From positions 1-21,676 of the forward strand of contig JADIND010000219.1 in the NCBI GenBank assembly GCA_017694215.1: a DNA stretch of 21,676 nucleotides, in the 5' to 3' direction. The notes under the pieces are model-generated. The model saw only the letters and a list, made by a program, of their open reading frames with translations, was not told the DNA's origin and made no database searches. This DNA is from Candidatus Scatousia excrementipullorum (GTDB lineage: Bacteria > Cyanobacteriota > Vampirovibrionia > Gastranaerophilales > Gastranaerophilaceae). How positions within the stretch are numbered: the stretch's first letter is position 1; each line of letters opens with the position of its first letter. Below, in pieces: positions 1-7,093 of the stretch. The position numbers were made by a program, and so were the translations under genes.

Positions 1-557
1 ATGTTATGATGCCTAAAATGGATGGATATGGCGTAACAAGAGAAATAAGAAGAACTTCTGATGTCCCGATTATTATTTTAACAGCTCTCGGTGATGTTTC
101 TGAAAGAATTACAGGTCTGGAACTCGGTGCAGATGATTATGTTATCAAGCCATTTTCACCAAAAGAATTGGAAGCACGTGTAAAAGCTGTTCTCAGAAGA
201 ACTAATAACAGAGAAACTGTTGCTACAACCGGCAAGGTGACAAAAAATGTTATTACAACAGGTAATATTAAGATTGATACTGCACGCCGTCAGGTATTTA
301 GGAAGAACGAAAGAATCAGACTTACCGGTATGGAATTTAGTTTGTTAGAATTACTTGTTAATAATTCCGGTCAGGCTTTTTCAAGAAACGAAATATTGCA
401 GCATGTATGGGCTTATCCGCCGGATCACCGCATTGATACAAGAGTCGTTGATGTTCATATTTCAAGACTCCGTTCAAAATTGGAAACCGATCCGGCAAAT
501 CCTGAGTTAATCCTTACTGCACGCGGCATCGGATATATGTTCCAGAGAATTAGTTAA
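1..557 (+). CDS. OmpR/PhoB-family response regulator, RpaB-like (5' end outside window)
   Basis: This is the C-terminal part of a two-component response regulator. The frame is open from the first base; the first complete codon (base 3) is Val, followed by MMPKMDG. The codon just before it ends in AT and would be the phospho-acceptor Asp of the usual DVMMP motif, so its first base lies outside the window. The receiver keeps the ILTAL switch segment and the conserved Lys in DDYVIKPF. A winged-helix DNA-binding domain follows, ending in RVVDVHISRLRSKLE and ILTARGIGYMFQR. This C-terminus closely resembles cyanobacterial RpaB (ycf27), which controls high-light, redox and cell-cycle genes; the lineage link is inference. 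The stop is followed by a short hairpin, so the gene probably ends its transcript. The partner histidine kinase is not in the window. Confidence 0.93.
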   Translation, partial: VMMPKMDGYGVTREIRRTSDVPIIILTALGDVSERITGLELGADDYVIKPFSPKELEARVKAVLRRTNNRETVATTGKVTKNVITTGNIKIDTARRQVFRKNERIRLTGMEFSLLELLVNNSGQAFSRNEILQHVWAYPPDHRIDTRVVDVHISRLRSKLETDPANPELILTARGIGYMFQRIS

Positions 558-561
558 ACAT

Positions 562-585
562 AAGCCCCTTATGGGGCTTTAAATT
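562..585 (+). terminator. Probable rho-independent terminator after the response regulator
   Basis: A 7-bp stem AAGCCCC/GGGGCTT with a TTAT loop starts 4 bases after the response-regulator stop codon and is followed by an A/T-rich tail. The T tract is interrupted, so strength is uncertain. Confidence 0.6.
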
Positions 586-664
586 TATAAAGTTCTAATA
601 ATTTTGAATTACCTGAAATGTTATTTCAATGTATTTATAAATTTTTCGTCTTCATATAAAATTC

Positions 665-1072
665 ATGGTTAGATTTATTATAATAATTTTAATATTACTA
701 GTTTATTTTGGTCCGAATGTATTGGCATATTTTGGACAATATAAGTCTGAGACATTGATATGTAATATTCAAGAAAAACGCTGTGAAGTTGAGCGAGTAA
801 CAAGAGCAAATAGAGTAGAGCGACAATTTCTTGTGGATCCGTATGAAGTTAAAGATTTACAAGTAGCAAGACAGTCATACCAAAAGAAAACAGGGATAAG
901 AATGCAGCGGCACACATTCAGTTATTACGAACTTAAATTCGTAAAATCTGATGACAGATACAGTGTAATTTTTCACAGAGGCTTTTCTTCACAGCAAGAA
1001 GCAGAAGCTAAAGCAGATGAAATCAGAGCGGCTTTCAGAAGTGGCAGTAACATAATAAAAATAAGCCGATAA
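665..1072 (+). CDS. Membrane-anchored hypothetical protein
   Basis: This 135-residue protein is not recognised. Residues about 3-23 are strongly hydrophobic (VRFIIIILILLVYFGPNVLA), which suggests an N-terminal signal anchor or signal peptide. The rest is a polar domain of about 110 residues that is probably extracytoplasmic. It has two Cys residues seven apart (ICNIQEKRC) that could form a disulfide, and an Arg-rich middle. A small alpha/beta layout is suggested by the alternating FSYYELKFV and RYSVIFHRGF segments followed by an Ala/Glu-rich helix. No Shine-Dalgarno sequence is evident before the ATG, so expression or the exact start is uncertain. The open frame and sensible protein composition argue that it is real. 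It lies between a terminator and tRNA-His and is apparently monocistronic. Confidence 0.65.
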   Translation: MVRFIIIILILLVYFGPNVLAYFGQYKSETLICNIQEKRCEVERVTRANRVERQFLVDPYEVKDLQVARQSYQKKTGIRMQRHTFSYYELKFVKSDDRYSVIFHRGFSSQQEAEAKADEIRAAFRSGSNIIKISR

Positions 1073-1079
1073 AATTTTC

Positions 1080-1107
1080 TGGACAAAAAATCTTTTTATG
1101 TTATGAT
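1080..1107 (+). promoter_or_regulatory. Putative sigma70-type promoter for tRNA-His
   Basis: TGGACA (1080-1085) and TATGAT (1102-1107) are separated by 16 bp, and the predicted start is about 10-15 bases before the mature tRNA. The -35 box overlaps the region just after the preceding gene. The match is moderate and unverified. Confidence 0.45.
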
Positions 1108-1126
1108 AATAGAGAACTAATTATAT

Positions 1127-1203
1127 GGCGGATATCGTCAAGTGGTTAAGACCTCGGATTGTGGTTCCGATATACGTGGGTTCGAATCCCACTATCCGCC
1201 CCA
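1127..1203 (+). tRNA. tRNA-His (anticodon GTG), CCA encoded
   Basis: The cloverleaf folds cleanly. The acceptor stem GCGGATA (1128-1134) pairs with TATCCGC (1193-1199). The anticodon stem TCGGA/TCCGA surrounds the loop TTGTGGT, with anticodon GTG at 1161-1163. The T-arm is GTGGG TTCGAAT CCCAC. The His-specific extra base G-1 (1127) pairs with discriminator C73 (1200), and the terminal CCA is genomically encoded at 1201-1203. The encoded G-1:C73 pair is the known identity element for histidyl-tRNA synthetase. Confidence 0.97.
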
Positions 1204-1210
1204 TTTACAA

Positions 1211-1235
1211 AAAGAGTCTCATTAGCAGGCTCTTT
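1211..1235 (+). terminator. Possible terminator after tRNA-His
   Basis: AAAGAG (1211-1216) and CTCTTT (1230-1235) form a 6-bp stem with a short internal CT/AG extension, 8 bases after the tRNA. There is no long T tract, so this is a weak call. Confidence 0.4.
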
Positions 1236-1255
1236 AAAATATTATAGGGATAAGT

Positions 1256-1648
1256 ATGAAAAATTTATTTTTAGCTATACTTATTTTAGCAATGTTTCCT
1301 AATGTATCATTTGCCATTGGTGCTAAAAGTACAATGAAAAAAATTATGGATAGCTGGATTGGTGAAAATTTAGAAACTGTTATTGACCACTGGGGCTATC
1401 CTACGCAAGAAAAAACTATCGCTGGAAAAAAACTGTATTATTGGATAAACAGTTATTATACTGTTTCAGGTAATCAGTATGGAGTTTATGGTGGTGAGTC
1501 AACCTGCAATAGAATATTAGAGGTTGATAAAAACAACAATGTTATAAAATGGCAATGGGAAGGTAATAGCTGTCCAGCAACATATTTCACGGGTAAAAAA
1601 TTTGTAAATCCTAACAATAATCCTTGGCGTAAGAAGGATGTAAAGTAA
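1256..1648 (+). CDS. Small secreted hypothetical protein
   Basis: This is a 130-residue protein with a classic signal peptide: MKN, a hydrophobic core, and a likely cleavage site after VSFA near residue 20. The mature part begins with a conserved-looking block, MDSWIGENLETVIDHWGYP, followed by KLYYW. That layout (a helix ending in W-G-x-P, then beta strands) is reminiscent of small BamE/SmpA-like periplasmic proteins, but the resemblance is too weak for a name. Two Cys (STCNR, NSCPA) could form a disulfide. A partial Shine-Dalgarno sequence (AGGGAT) lies 5-6 bases before the ATG. The NERD-domain gene begins 14 bases after its stop, so the two are probably co-transcribed. The organism's envelope type cannot be judged from this gene alone. 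Confidence 0.75.
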   Translation: MKNLFLAILILAMFPNVSFAIGAKSTMKKIMDSWIGENLETVIDHWGYPTQEKTIAGKKLYYWINSYYTVSGNQYGVYGGESTCNRILEVDKNNNVIKWQWEGNSCPATYFTGKKFVNPNNNPWRKKDVK

Positions 1649-1662
1649 TATTTATAGGTGTT

Positions 1663-2370
1663 ATGGAAGATATAATTCTCTTTAGTTTAATAATGCTCCC
1701 TATTATAATAATCCCTGTAATTCGCTTTGTACTACGCTATAATGAGTATAAGAACAGTAATTATTATAGAACTACGCAAAACTCTTATGGGTCTGTATTT
1801 TGGGATAGTGGTAAGTATGGAGAGTATAGTTTATCTCGATATTTACAGCCTTTTGAGTCAATGGGGTGTAAGTTCTTATTTAATCTATATATACCACGAG
1901 AAAATGGAAAGACAACTGAAGTTGACATTATAATGTTTCATCCCAAATGTCTGTGCGTTATTGAAAGCAAGAATTATAGCGGTTGGATATTCGGACATGA
2001 GCGTCAAAAGATGTGGACTCAAACCTTGCCTGTCTGTTATGGGGAAAGTCATAAGGAACGTTTTTATAATCCGATTATGCAGAACGCTACTCATATTAGA
2101 AGCATAAGAAGATTAATTGATGACAGAATACCTATATATTCAGTTATTGCATTTTCCGATAAATGCAAACTAAAGAAGGTAACAGTTAAGAGTAATAACA
2201 TACTAGTAACATATTATAGTCAGCTTGCAAAGGATTTAAAGATAAGATTAACTGCTGAAACTATTAAGAGTACAATATCTCAAGAATTAGTAGAGGATGC
2301 ATATTTAAAACTACTGCCGTATTCACAGGTGAGTGAATTGATAAAATCGGAGCATATATGTAACATTTAA
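1663..2370 (+). CDS. Membrane-anchored NERD-domain (nuclease-related) protein
   Basis: This 235-residue protein has an N-terminal transmembrane segment (about residues 4-24) and then a NERD domain of the PD-(D/E)xK-like fold. Visible signature elements are GKYGEYSLSRYL (helix with the conserved Gly-Glu), TTEVDIIMFHPKCLCVIESKNYSGWI (the VD...IESK core, with Asp and the Glu-x-Lys pair) and an NP-containing helix (FYNPIMQNATHIRSIRRL). NERD domains are usually proposed to be nucleases or nucleic-acid processing proteins, but few are characterised. The ATG is preceded at only 2 bases by AGGTG, which is unusually close; translational coupling to the upstream secreted-protein gene, 14 bases away, is plausible. 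A hairpin terminator lies about 120 bases downstream. Confidence 0.85.
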   Translation: MEDIILFSLIMLPIIIIPVIRFVLRYNEYKNSNYYRTTQNSYGSVFWDSGKYGEYSLSRYLQPFESMGCKFLFNLYIPRENGKTTEVDIIMFHPKCLCVIESKNYSGWIFGHERQKMWTQTLPVCYGESHKERFYNPIMQNATHIRSIRRLIDDRIPIYSVIAFSDKCKLKKVTVKSNNILVTYYSQLAKDLKIRLTAETIKSTISQELVEDAYLKLLPYSQVSELIKSEHICNI

Positions 2371-2378
2371 CGACAGAA

Positions 2379-2489
2379 TTAATATGAAATGTACAACATA
2401 TGCATTTCATCTATTGGGAAATTTTCAAGTTCTCGAATAATTATTTCTGTTAATGGTTGTAACCAGATAACATCACCTGCCCCACTAAT
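2379..2489 (-). pseudogene. Possible decayed gene fragment (about 36 codons)
   Basis: The minus strand stays open for about 36 codons with a protein-like composition (for example GDVIWLQPLTEIII and ELENFPIDEMHMLYISY before a stop). There is no upstream coding extension because an in-frame stop lies at 2490-2492. The function is not recognised. It could be the 3' tail of a lost gene or chance; low confidence. Confidence 0.25.
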
Positions 2490-2491
2490 TT

Positions 2492-2516
2492 AAAATCCTC
2501 TCTATGAGAGGGTTTT
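2492..2516 (+). terminator. Rho-independent-type hairpin
   Basis: A near-perfect 11-bp stem is formed by AAAATCCTCTC and GAGAGGGTTTT around a TAT loop (one T-G wobble), followed by a broken T-rich stretch. It probably ends the transcript of the secreted-protein/NERD operon about 120 bases upstream. The symmetric A/T flanks could also let it act on the minus strand. Confidence 0.6.
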
Positions 2517-2604
2517 AGTGTTTTGTATTTTTGTTTAGGCTTCGACCTGCCGGAAGTGTCCCAAAATAGTTTAGGATATATTTGAATTTGTAACCTGCAA
2601 CTTA

Positions 2605-2718
2605 TTAATGAATTTTCTTTACTATATTTCTTGTCTGCCAGAGGTATAATTGTCCGTTTTTTATACCGCCTTCAATATCTTGAGGTTTTCCGAATTCTTT
2701 TTCTAATACAAGGAATCC
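2605..2718 (-). pseudogene. 3' fragment of a PEP/pyruvate-binding dikinase-type gene
   Basis: Read on the minus strand, this stretch encodes YGFLVLEKEFGKPQDIEGG, then GQLYLWQTRNIVKKIH and a stop. The pattern EKEFGxPQDIEG...G.LY..QTR is the end of the PEP/pyruvate-binding ATP-grasp domain seen in PEP synthase, pyruvate phosphate dikinase and glucan-water dikinase-like proteins. Only about 37 codons remain. The coding similarity stops exactly where a 69-bp dispersed repeat begins (2719), and no start codon or Shine-Dalgarno sequence is present. It is therefore a remnant left by deletion or insertion. The specific enzyme cannot be decided from this tail. Confidence 0.6.
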
Positions 2719-2787
2719 GTAGGTTGTGGTAAATTTTAATTTACCGCAACTAAAATGTTTCTATAATCAGAGATTACCAAAACCTAC
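2719..2787. repeat. 69-bp MITE-like dispersed repeat, copy A
   Basis: The element is bounded by imperfect 14-bp terminal inverted repeats (GTAGGTTGTGGTAA and TTACCAAAACCTAC, one mismatch) and contains an internal palindrome GGTAAATTTTAATTTACC. A second copy of equal length lies in inverted orientation at 17789-17857 and differs at only three positions. Similarity continues about 10 bases past the right end. It directly abuts the dikinase-gene fragment. Confidence 0.85.
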
Positions 2788-2814
2788 TAAAAACTTAGCG
2801 TTAATTTTTCCGGG

Positions 2815-3252
2815 TTAATTTTTTGCTTTTTCTTGTTTTACTTTGTCATATACTTTTTTCCCGCCGAGCATTGCATAGTTTATTATAAGTTGCGGTACAA
2901 ATGTGATAAGTCCCAGTAATAGTGCACAGTTCCGTATTCCTTTTATGTTAATTCTGTTATTTTTAAGACAGTCTAATTCGTGTTGTAGATTTTTTATATT
3001 TTTTGCTATATGTTTATCATTTTCTTGTTTTGAAATTTCCACAATATCTTTTTCAAGAGCTTTAATTTTTGAATTCAATTTGTCAGTATTTGTCAGCACT
3101 CTGGACTGTATTATATAATCCCCGCCAGCACCGCCTGCTGCTCCAACAGCTCCCCATATGACAGCATCAGTCAGCGGATTTTTATTAAATACATTTAAAT
3201 TAGAATTCCTATTTGGGGCTGCAGAGTTTGAGGTATTTATGGTAGTTGACAT
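2815..3252 (-). CDS. Small two-segment membrane protein with central coiled coil
   Basis: This 145-residue protein is not recognised. After an Asn/Ser-rich N-terminus (residues 1-25) comes a glycine-zipper-like hydrophobic segment (about 28-48, with AVGAAGGAGGD). A Lys/Glu/Leu-rich probable coiled coil follows (about 55-100), then a second hydrophobic segment (about 106-128, LLLGLITFVPQLIINYAML) and a basic tail. The layout suggests a hairpin membrane protein with a coiled-coil loop. An AAGGAA Shine-Dalgarno sequence lies 9 bases before the ATG. Upstream are a candidate promoter and an exact HLR1-type direct repeat. It follows thyX in the same orientation with a 102-base gap, and probably has its own promoter. 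Confidence 0.75.
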   Translation of the reverse strand: MSTTINTSNSAAPNRNSNLNVFNKNPLTDAVIWGAVGAAGGAGGDYIIQSRVLTNTDKLNSKIKALEKDIVEISKQENDKHIAKNIKNLQHELDCLKNNRINIKGIRNCALLLGLITFVPQLIINYAMLGGKKVYDKVKQEKAKN

Positions 3253-3279
3253 TTTTGAATATTCCTTATCTAATTAGAC

Positions 3280-3309
3280 TTAGTATGCTTAAAAACATGT
3301 AAAAATCAA
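3280..3309 (-). promoter_or_regulatory. Putative promoter of the two-segment membrane protein gene
   Basis: Read on the minus strand, TTGATT (3304-3309) and TACTAA (3280-3285) are separated by 18 bp, upstream of the start codon at 3252. The HLR1-like site begins 25 bases upstream of the -35 box, the position usual for an activator. Confidence 0.4.
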
Positions 3310-3333
3310 ATTATGCCCTACTCACTGCTAACT

Positions 3334-3349
3334 TTTACAAAAATTTACA
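3334..3349. promoter_or_regulatory. HLR1-like direct repeat (candidate RpaB-type operator)
   Basis: TTTACAAAAATTTACA is a full match to the cyanobacterial HLR1 consensus for RpaB: (G/T)TTACA, two A/T, two any, A/T, TTACA. It lies between thyX and the downstream minus-strand gene, upstream of that gene's candidate promoter. That an RpaB-like regulator sits in the same window makes binding plausible, but this is untested. Confidence 0.45.
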
Positions 3350-3354
3350 TAAAA

Positions 3355-4050
3355 CTATTCACCGTATTTTTTCATTCTGCCGCATGATTTGTCCTCATCG
3401 CAAAAGCCGAGCCTTTCACATTTTGGAACAAGATACGGTTTGAGCCATGGTTCTTCTTTTATAAGTTCATCACACATCATTTTAACAAGAGTTCTGATTT
3501 CATATTGTGCTCTTGTACAGAGTCTTAAATTTGCAAGGTGAATCATTTCTCTTAGGTTAAGACTTGCAACAAGAGAGCTTGCTGCAGCATTTGGAAGAAC
3601 AAATCGTGCATCTTCCGCAGGGATTCCGGCATCAACAAATTCCTGATACTGTTCGGATATTTTCTCCATAAATTCTATGTATTTCTTTTTCAGATTTTCG
3701 TCTTTTTCAATGGTTGGCGGAATAATGTAATCAAATTGCCCTTTCTCTTTTACGTAACGCTGAGATTTTTGGGAAAATGACATATGGCGGTGGCGTACAA
3801 GCTGATGTGTGCAGGCTCTTGAAACGTTTGATATCGCAAAGCTTACCTGTATGTGTTCAATAGTTGAATAATGACCTGATGAGATTACTCTCTCAATTAA
3901 TTTGAGCATTTTTTCCCTGTCATCGGTGCTGTTATATATATTAATCGGATAATCTGCACTGTAACAGGTTCTGCAGGCGGTATAAACAGTTTTTAGCATA
4001 TTATCAGGTTTTGAAATTAAATTTACTACAGGTTTATTGTTTGTTTCCAT
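3355..4050 (-). CDS. thyX: Flavin-dependent thymidylate synthase ThyX
   Basis: ThyX makes dTMP from dUMP using FAD, NADPH and methylene-tetrahydrofolate, and replaces the unrelated ThyA. The 231-residue product carries the diagnostic motif at residues 86-99, RHRHMSFSQKSQRY, with R86-H87-R88 for flavin/dUMP binding and S96 at the ThyX serine position. Other family blocks are SGHYSTIEHIQVSFAI (upstream FAD-binding helix) and LVASLNLREMIHLANLRLCTRAQYEIR (C-terminal helix with conserved Arg residues). The length is typical. The ATG has an AGGGG Shine-Dalgarno sequence 7 bases upstream. The C-terminus has an extra Cys-containing tail (CERLGFCDEDKSCG). It is apparently monocistronic, with a promoter that has a perfect TATAAT. 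Confidence 0.97.
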   Translation of the reverse strand: METNNKPVVNLISKPDNMLKTVYTACRTCYSADYPINIYNSTDDREKMLKLIERVISSGHYSTIEHIQVSFAISNVSRACTHQLVRHRHMSFSQKSQRYVKEKGQFDYIIPPTIEKDENLKKKYIEFMEKISEQYQEFVDAGIPAEDARFVLPNAAASSLVASLNLREMIHLANLRLCTRAQYEIRTLVKMMCDELIKEEPWLKPYLVPKCERLGFCDEDKSCGRMKKYGE

Positions 4051-4082
4051 ATTTTTTCCCCTTATTATATCTGCTTCTGTTC

Positions 4083-4121
4083 ATTATAGCATTGCGGCTT
4101 TTATCATGTAAATTATGTAAA
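4083..4121 (-). promoter_or_regulatory. Putative thyX promoter with tandem TTTACA boxes
   Basis: On the minus strand a perfect TATAAT (4083-4088) follows TTTACA (4107-4112) by 18 bp. A second TTTACA lies immediately upstream (4116-4121), making a direct repeat with a 9-bp period. This is one base short of the HLR1 spacing, so it may be a degenerate regulator site overlapping the -35 box. Confidence 0.55.
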
Positions 4122-4190
4122 TTTTTATTATTTTCCGTAGCAATTTTTTTATTCTTTCGGTTTTAATATGAGTATAGGGGAATATTTTCA

Positions 4191-6824
4191 ATGACAGATA
4201 AGTTATCATTTTTTAATGAGTTTAAGCTTCCGACGGCATCTTCGGTTAATTTATCTGCAGCGGTTTCAAAAAACAACGGAAACTCTGAAAAACTCCCATC
4301 TAATACTCAATCCCAAAATACTTCTGTCAGAGATGAGTTTGTTAAAATAAAACGTAAAAACGGTTTATTTGAGAAGCTTTATGACTGGTTAAAAAATAAA
4401 ACCGGCTTGGGCAAAGGTTCTAAGAAACTTGAAGCTGATATTGCTCAATATGAAAACGGGTCAAAGTCAGAAGCTGATGTAAGAAAAAATCTTGATAAAT
4501 ATCGTGTTTCACAATACAATGCACAACAAATTCTTGGTGATGCTGCATCTATAGGTGCCGGTATGGGTGTATTTTCTTTGCTAAATAATAAATTGAAAAT
4601 TATGGCTGCAAAAAATAAGGTTGGAATAAAGCCGTTTGCAATTTTTTCAGATGTAGCTGAAGAGGTAAAACCCGTAAAGAAATTTGTTTCATTTTTTGAA
4701 AAAATGGGAAAAACAAAGCGGCTTGCGATTGCCGGTATTTTTTCTGCTATAGCTGGTGCATTTGTTAAAAGTATTGTAATTGCAGCTGACAGAATCGGTT
4801 CAAAAGGCTATAAATCAGCAATTCCAAAGGATAAAGAACATCGTACGGACAGATACAGAGACCAAAAAGCTCTGAATAAAGAAAAAAATCATGAAAACTT
4901 TAAAAATATATACACAGGTGGATTGAATGGTATTTTATCAGGGTTTGCTGGACTTTGTGGCGGAATTTTAGGCGTACCTCTTGTTATTGCTTCAAATCTC
5001 GGGTTAAGATATGTGCAATCGCAGAAAGATAAGGGAATCAAACCGTCATTTAAAGATTTTACAGAAAAATTTAAAGATAATGCAATAATTAATTCTGCTT
5101 CTTCTCTTATTCTTGCTCTTCCGCTGATTAAAAAAGCCCGTTATAATAAAGTTTTAAGTAAAAATCTTGATAAAGTTACTGCCAAATTAAAAGATGTTAA
5201 TCTCACAATGCCTTTTAAATCTACAGCAACTGCATATACAGAGTTAAAAGACATGCTTTTATCATCGTCTAAATTATCAGAAATTATTGGTGCAAATGTT
5301 CCTGTCAGCACAAAGATAGAAAATCTTATAGCAGAAAACATCTTTGCAGCAAAATTTATTCAAAATTCAGGAAATTTTGATGAATTGGCCAAAGCCTTAA
5401 AAGAAAGTTGTCCTCCGTCAAGAACTGTTGATGAAGCTGAAAAGCTTATTAGTGAAACTTTTGGTAAGAAATATGTTCTTTCAAAACTTCTCGGCGTAGG
5501 GACTGTTGCTGAAACGTATCTTGCGAAGAATACCGAAACCGGTAAAGAAGTATGTATAAAACTTCTAAAAAATGGTATTAATGCTGAAAAAATAACTGCT
5601 GATAAGAATAAAATGATTGAAATTGTAAAATCAAAAATTTCTGATGAGAAACAACTTCAATATTATATCCGTAATATTGAGGATCTGGCAGAGGCTATCG
5701 GTAAAGAAGTTGATCTGAACAATGAGCTTCATTCCGCACAGGAGCTTGCTAAATTTTCAAAATATGCTAATGTCGTAAAACCGTTTGAGATAAAAAATAA
5801 TATTTATATCATGGAAAAAGCTCCAGGTATAAGCTTAAAAACTCTTCAGGATGTATCGAGTCTAGAGGCTGCAAAGAATTATTACTCTAAAAAACTGGAA
5901 AAATTTAAGAGTGAGAAAAATGAGTTTGGTGTTATTTACTGTAAAGATGAAATTAATCATATAGAACAGAAAATCGCAAGGATAAAGGAGAATTCGCCTG
6001 ATTTTGCTTCTATTGATATTACACCGAAAGAGATTGACAGACTTCTATCACAGTATATAAAGGTTAAAACGGAGCAGTTTGACAGTATTCATAAAGGTGG
6101 CAAAGTTCTCCACGGAGATACTCATCCTGGTAATATTTATGTTGACCTAAATGCATTAAAATCCGGTAAAGGAAATGCACTTACTCTTGTGGATACAGGC
6201 AATACGATTAAATTGTCTATGGAACAGTCAAAAAATGCCCTTAAACTTGATCAGTATATAAGACGCGGTAATGTAAAAGATATTTCGTCTTATGTTGTTG
6301 AAGGGGCTATTCTTCCTGATGGTATGACTGAGAAGGCTGCACTTGAAATTGTAGAAACTGATTTAAGAAAAATATTTTTTGATAATGAATCAGCTCTGCA
6401 ATATATGAATAATGATTCTCTTCTTGCATTAACCTCAAATATTATGAGAAAACATAATATTATACCAGGCAGTACTCAACTAAATTTAGAAAAAGCAAAA
6501 CATGCATCGGATCAATCCTTCCATGATATAGTGCAGTCTCTTGTAAACACAAAATATTCATCTTTAAATACAGAAAGTAAAAAAGATAAGGCAAAATTAA
6601 CCTTTATGATTTCAAAAGATGTTGCCAGCTGGGGGGCAAGGCTGTTGAAAGCAAAAAAACTTCAGGAACTTCATAACATGTCACAGTATCCATTTAAGCA
6701 GATAATTACAAATGCTAAAAATCCAAATATGCCTGCAACCAATAGTGAGGACTATCTTACTTATAAATTTAAGCAGGATATGACAAACACATTTGAAACG
6801 CTAAAATATGATAGCGATGTATAA
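4191..6824 (+). CDS. Large ABC1/UbiB-like atypical kinase with hydrophobic N-terminal half
   Basis: This 877-residue protein has a polar Asn/Ser-rich N-terminus with no signal peptide. Hydrophobic segments follow at about 115-137, 180-200 and 243-272, with a weaker one near 300-316. From about residue 425 there is an ABC1/ADCK/UbiB-type kinase domain. It shows LGVGTVAETYLAK (nucleotide-binding loop), VCIKLLK (Lys, about 455), KEVDLNNELHSAQE (the ExD...E motif, about 505), HGDTHPGNIYVD (catalytic loop, about 640) and LVDTGN (DFG counterpart, about 667). The usual Ala-rich loop is changed and DFG is DTG, so it is a divergent branch. The family assists quinone synthesis or lipid homeostasis; no such role can be assigned here. 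An AGGGG Shine-Dalgarno sequence is 10 bases before the ATG. A strong bidirectional terminator follows. Confidence 0.82.
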   Translation: MTDKLSFFNEFKLPTASSVNLSAAVSKNNGNSEKLPSNTQSQNTSVRDEFVKIKRKNGLFEKLYDWLKNKTGLGKGSKKLEADIAQYENGSKSEADVRKNLDKYRVSQYNAQQILGDAASIGAGMGVFSLLNNKLKIMAAKNKVGIKPFAIFSDVAEEVKPVKKFVSFFEKMGKTKRLAIAGIFSAIAGAFVKSIVIAADRIGSKGYKSAIPKDKEHRTDRYRDQKALNKEKNHENFKNIYTGGLNGILSGFAGLCGGILGVPLVIASNLGLRYVQSQKDKGIKPSFKDFTEKFKDNAIINSASSLILALPLIKKARYNKVLSKNLDKVTAKLKDVNLTMPFKSTATAYTELKDMLLSSSKLSEIIGANVPVSTKIENLIAENIFAAKFIQNSGNFDELAKALKESCPPSRTVDEAEKLISETFGKKYVLSKLLGVGTVAETYLAKNTETGKEVCIKLLKNGINAEKITADKNKMIEIVKSKISDEKQLQYYIRNIEDLAEAIGKEVDLNNELHSAQELAKFSKYANVVKPFEIKNNIYIMEKAPGISLKTLQDVSSLEAAKNYYSKKLEKFKSEKNEFGVIYCKDEINHIEQKIARIKENSPDFASIDITPKEIDRLLSQYIKVKTEQFDSIHKGGKVLHGDTHPGNIYVDLNALKSGKGNALTLVDTGNTIKLSMEQSKNALKLDQYIRRGNVKDISSYVVEGAILPDGMTEKAALEIVETDLRKIFFDNESALQYMNNDSLLALTSNIMRKHNIIPGSTQLNLEKAKHASDQSFHDIVQSLVNTKYSSLNTESKKDKAKLTFMISKDVASWGARLLKAKKLQELHNMSQYPFKQIITNAKNPNMPATNSEDYLTYKFKQDMTNTFETLKYDSDV

Positions 6825-6845
6825 AATAACAGATAGTTTTCATAT

Positions 6846-6876
6846 AAAAAACACCTGATTTATTCAGGTGTTTTTT
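6846..6876. terminator. Bidirectional rho-independent terminator
   Basis: An 8-bp GC-containing stem ACACCTGA/TCAGGTGT (6851-6858 and 6864-6871) with loop TTTAT is flanked by an A run and a T run. It therefore serves both the plus-strand kinase gene and the minus-strand rpmE. Confidence 0.9.
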
Positions 6877-6892
6877 ATTATTAAGCATTTTC

Positions 6893-7093
6893 CTATTTGT
6901 TGCCGTAACGTTTGTTGAATCTTTCAACTCTACCTTCAGAGTCAAGAATTTTTTGCTGTCCTGTGTAGAACGGGTGGCATTTGTTGCAAATTTCAACAGT
7001 AATGTTATCAGCTACTGAACCTGTTTCAATTTCATTACCGCAAACACATTTGATAACGGTTTTCTTATAATCAGGATGAATTCCTTGTTTCAT
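6893..7093 (-). CDS. rpmE: 50S ribosomal protein bL31 (zinc-binding type)
   Basis: This 66-residue protein begins MKQGIHPDYK, the standard L31 start, and contains the four zinc-ligand cysteines C16, C18, C36 and C39 (KCVCG and CNKCHPFYTG), then the RVERFNKRYG end. It is therefore the C+ (zinc-containing) form. bL31 bridges the large and small ribosomal subunits at the central protuberance. The Shine-Dalgarno sequence AGAGGT lies about 8 bases before the ATG. The gene stands alone and ends at a bidirectional terminator. Confidence 0.98.
   Translation of the reverse strand: MKQGIHPDYKKTVIKCVCGNEIETGSVADNITVEICNKCHPFYTGQQKILDSEGRVERFNKRYGNK

Noticed and set aside
2521..2604. Further copy of the iteron repeat near TGTCCCAAAAT
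   Set aside because: Only 11 bases match the CTGTCCCAAAATTCCC part of the repeat and the flanks diverge, so chance is likely.
1127..2800. Integrated mobile element at tRNA-His
   Set aside because: No integrase and no repeated tRNA 3' end was found downstream within the window.
6769..6996. Minus-strand frame overlapping rpmE and the kinase end
   Set aside because: It crosses the bidirectional terminator and overlaps rpmE in another frame, so it is a shadow.
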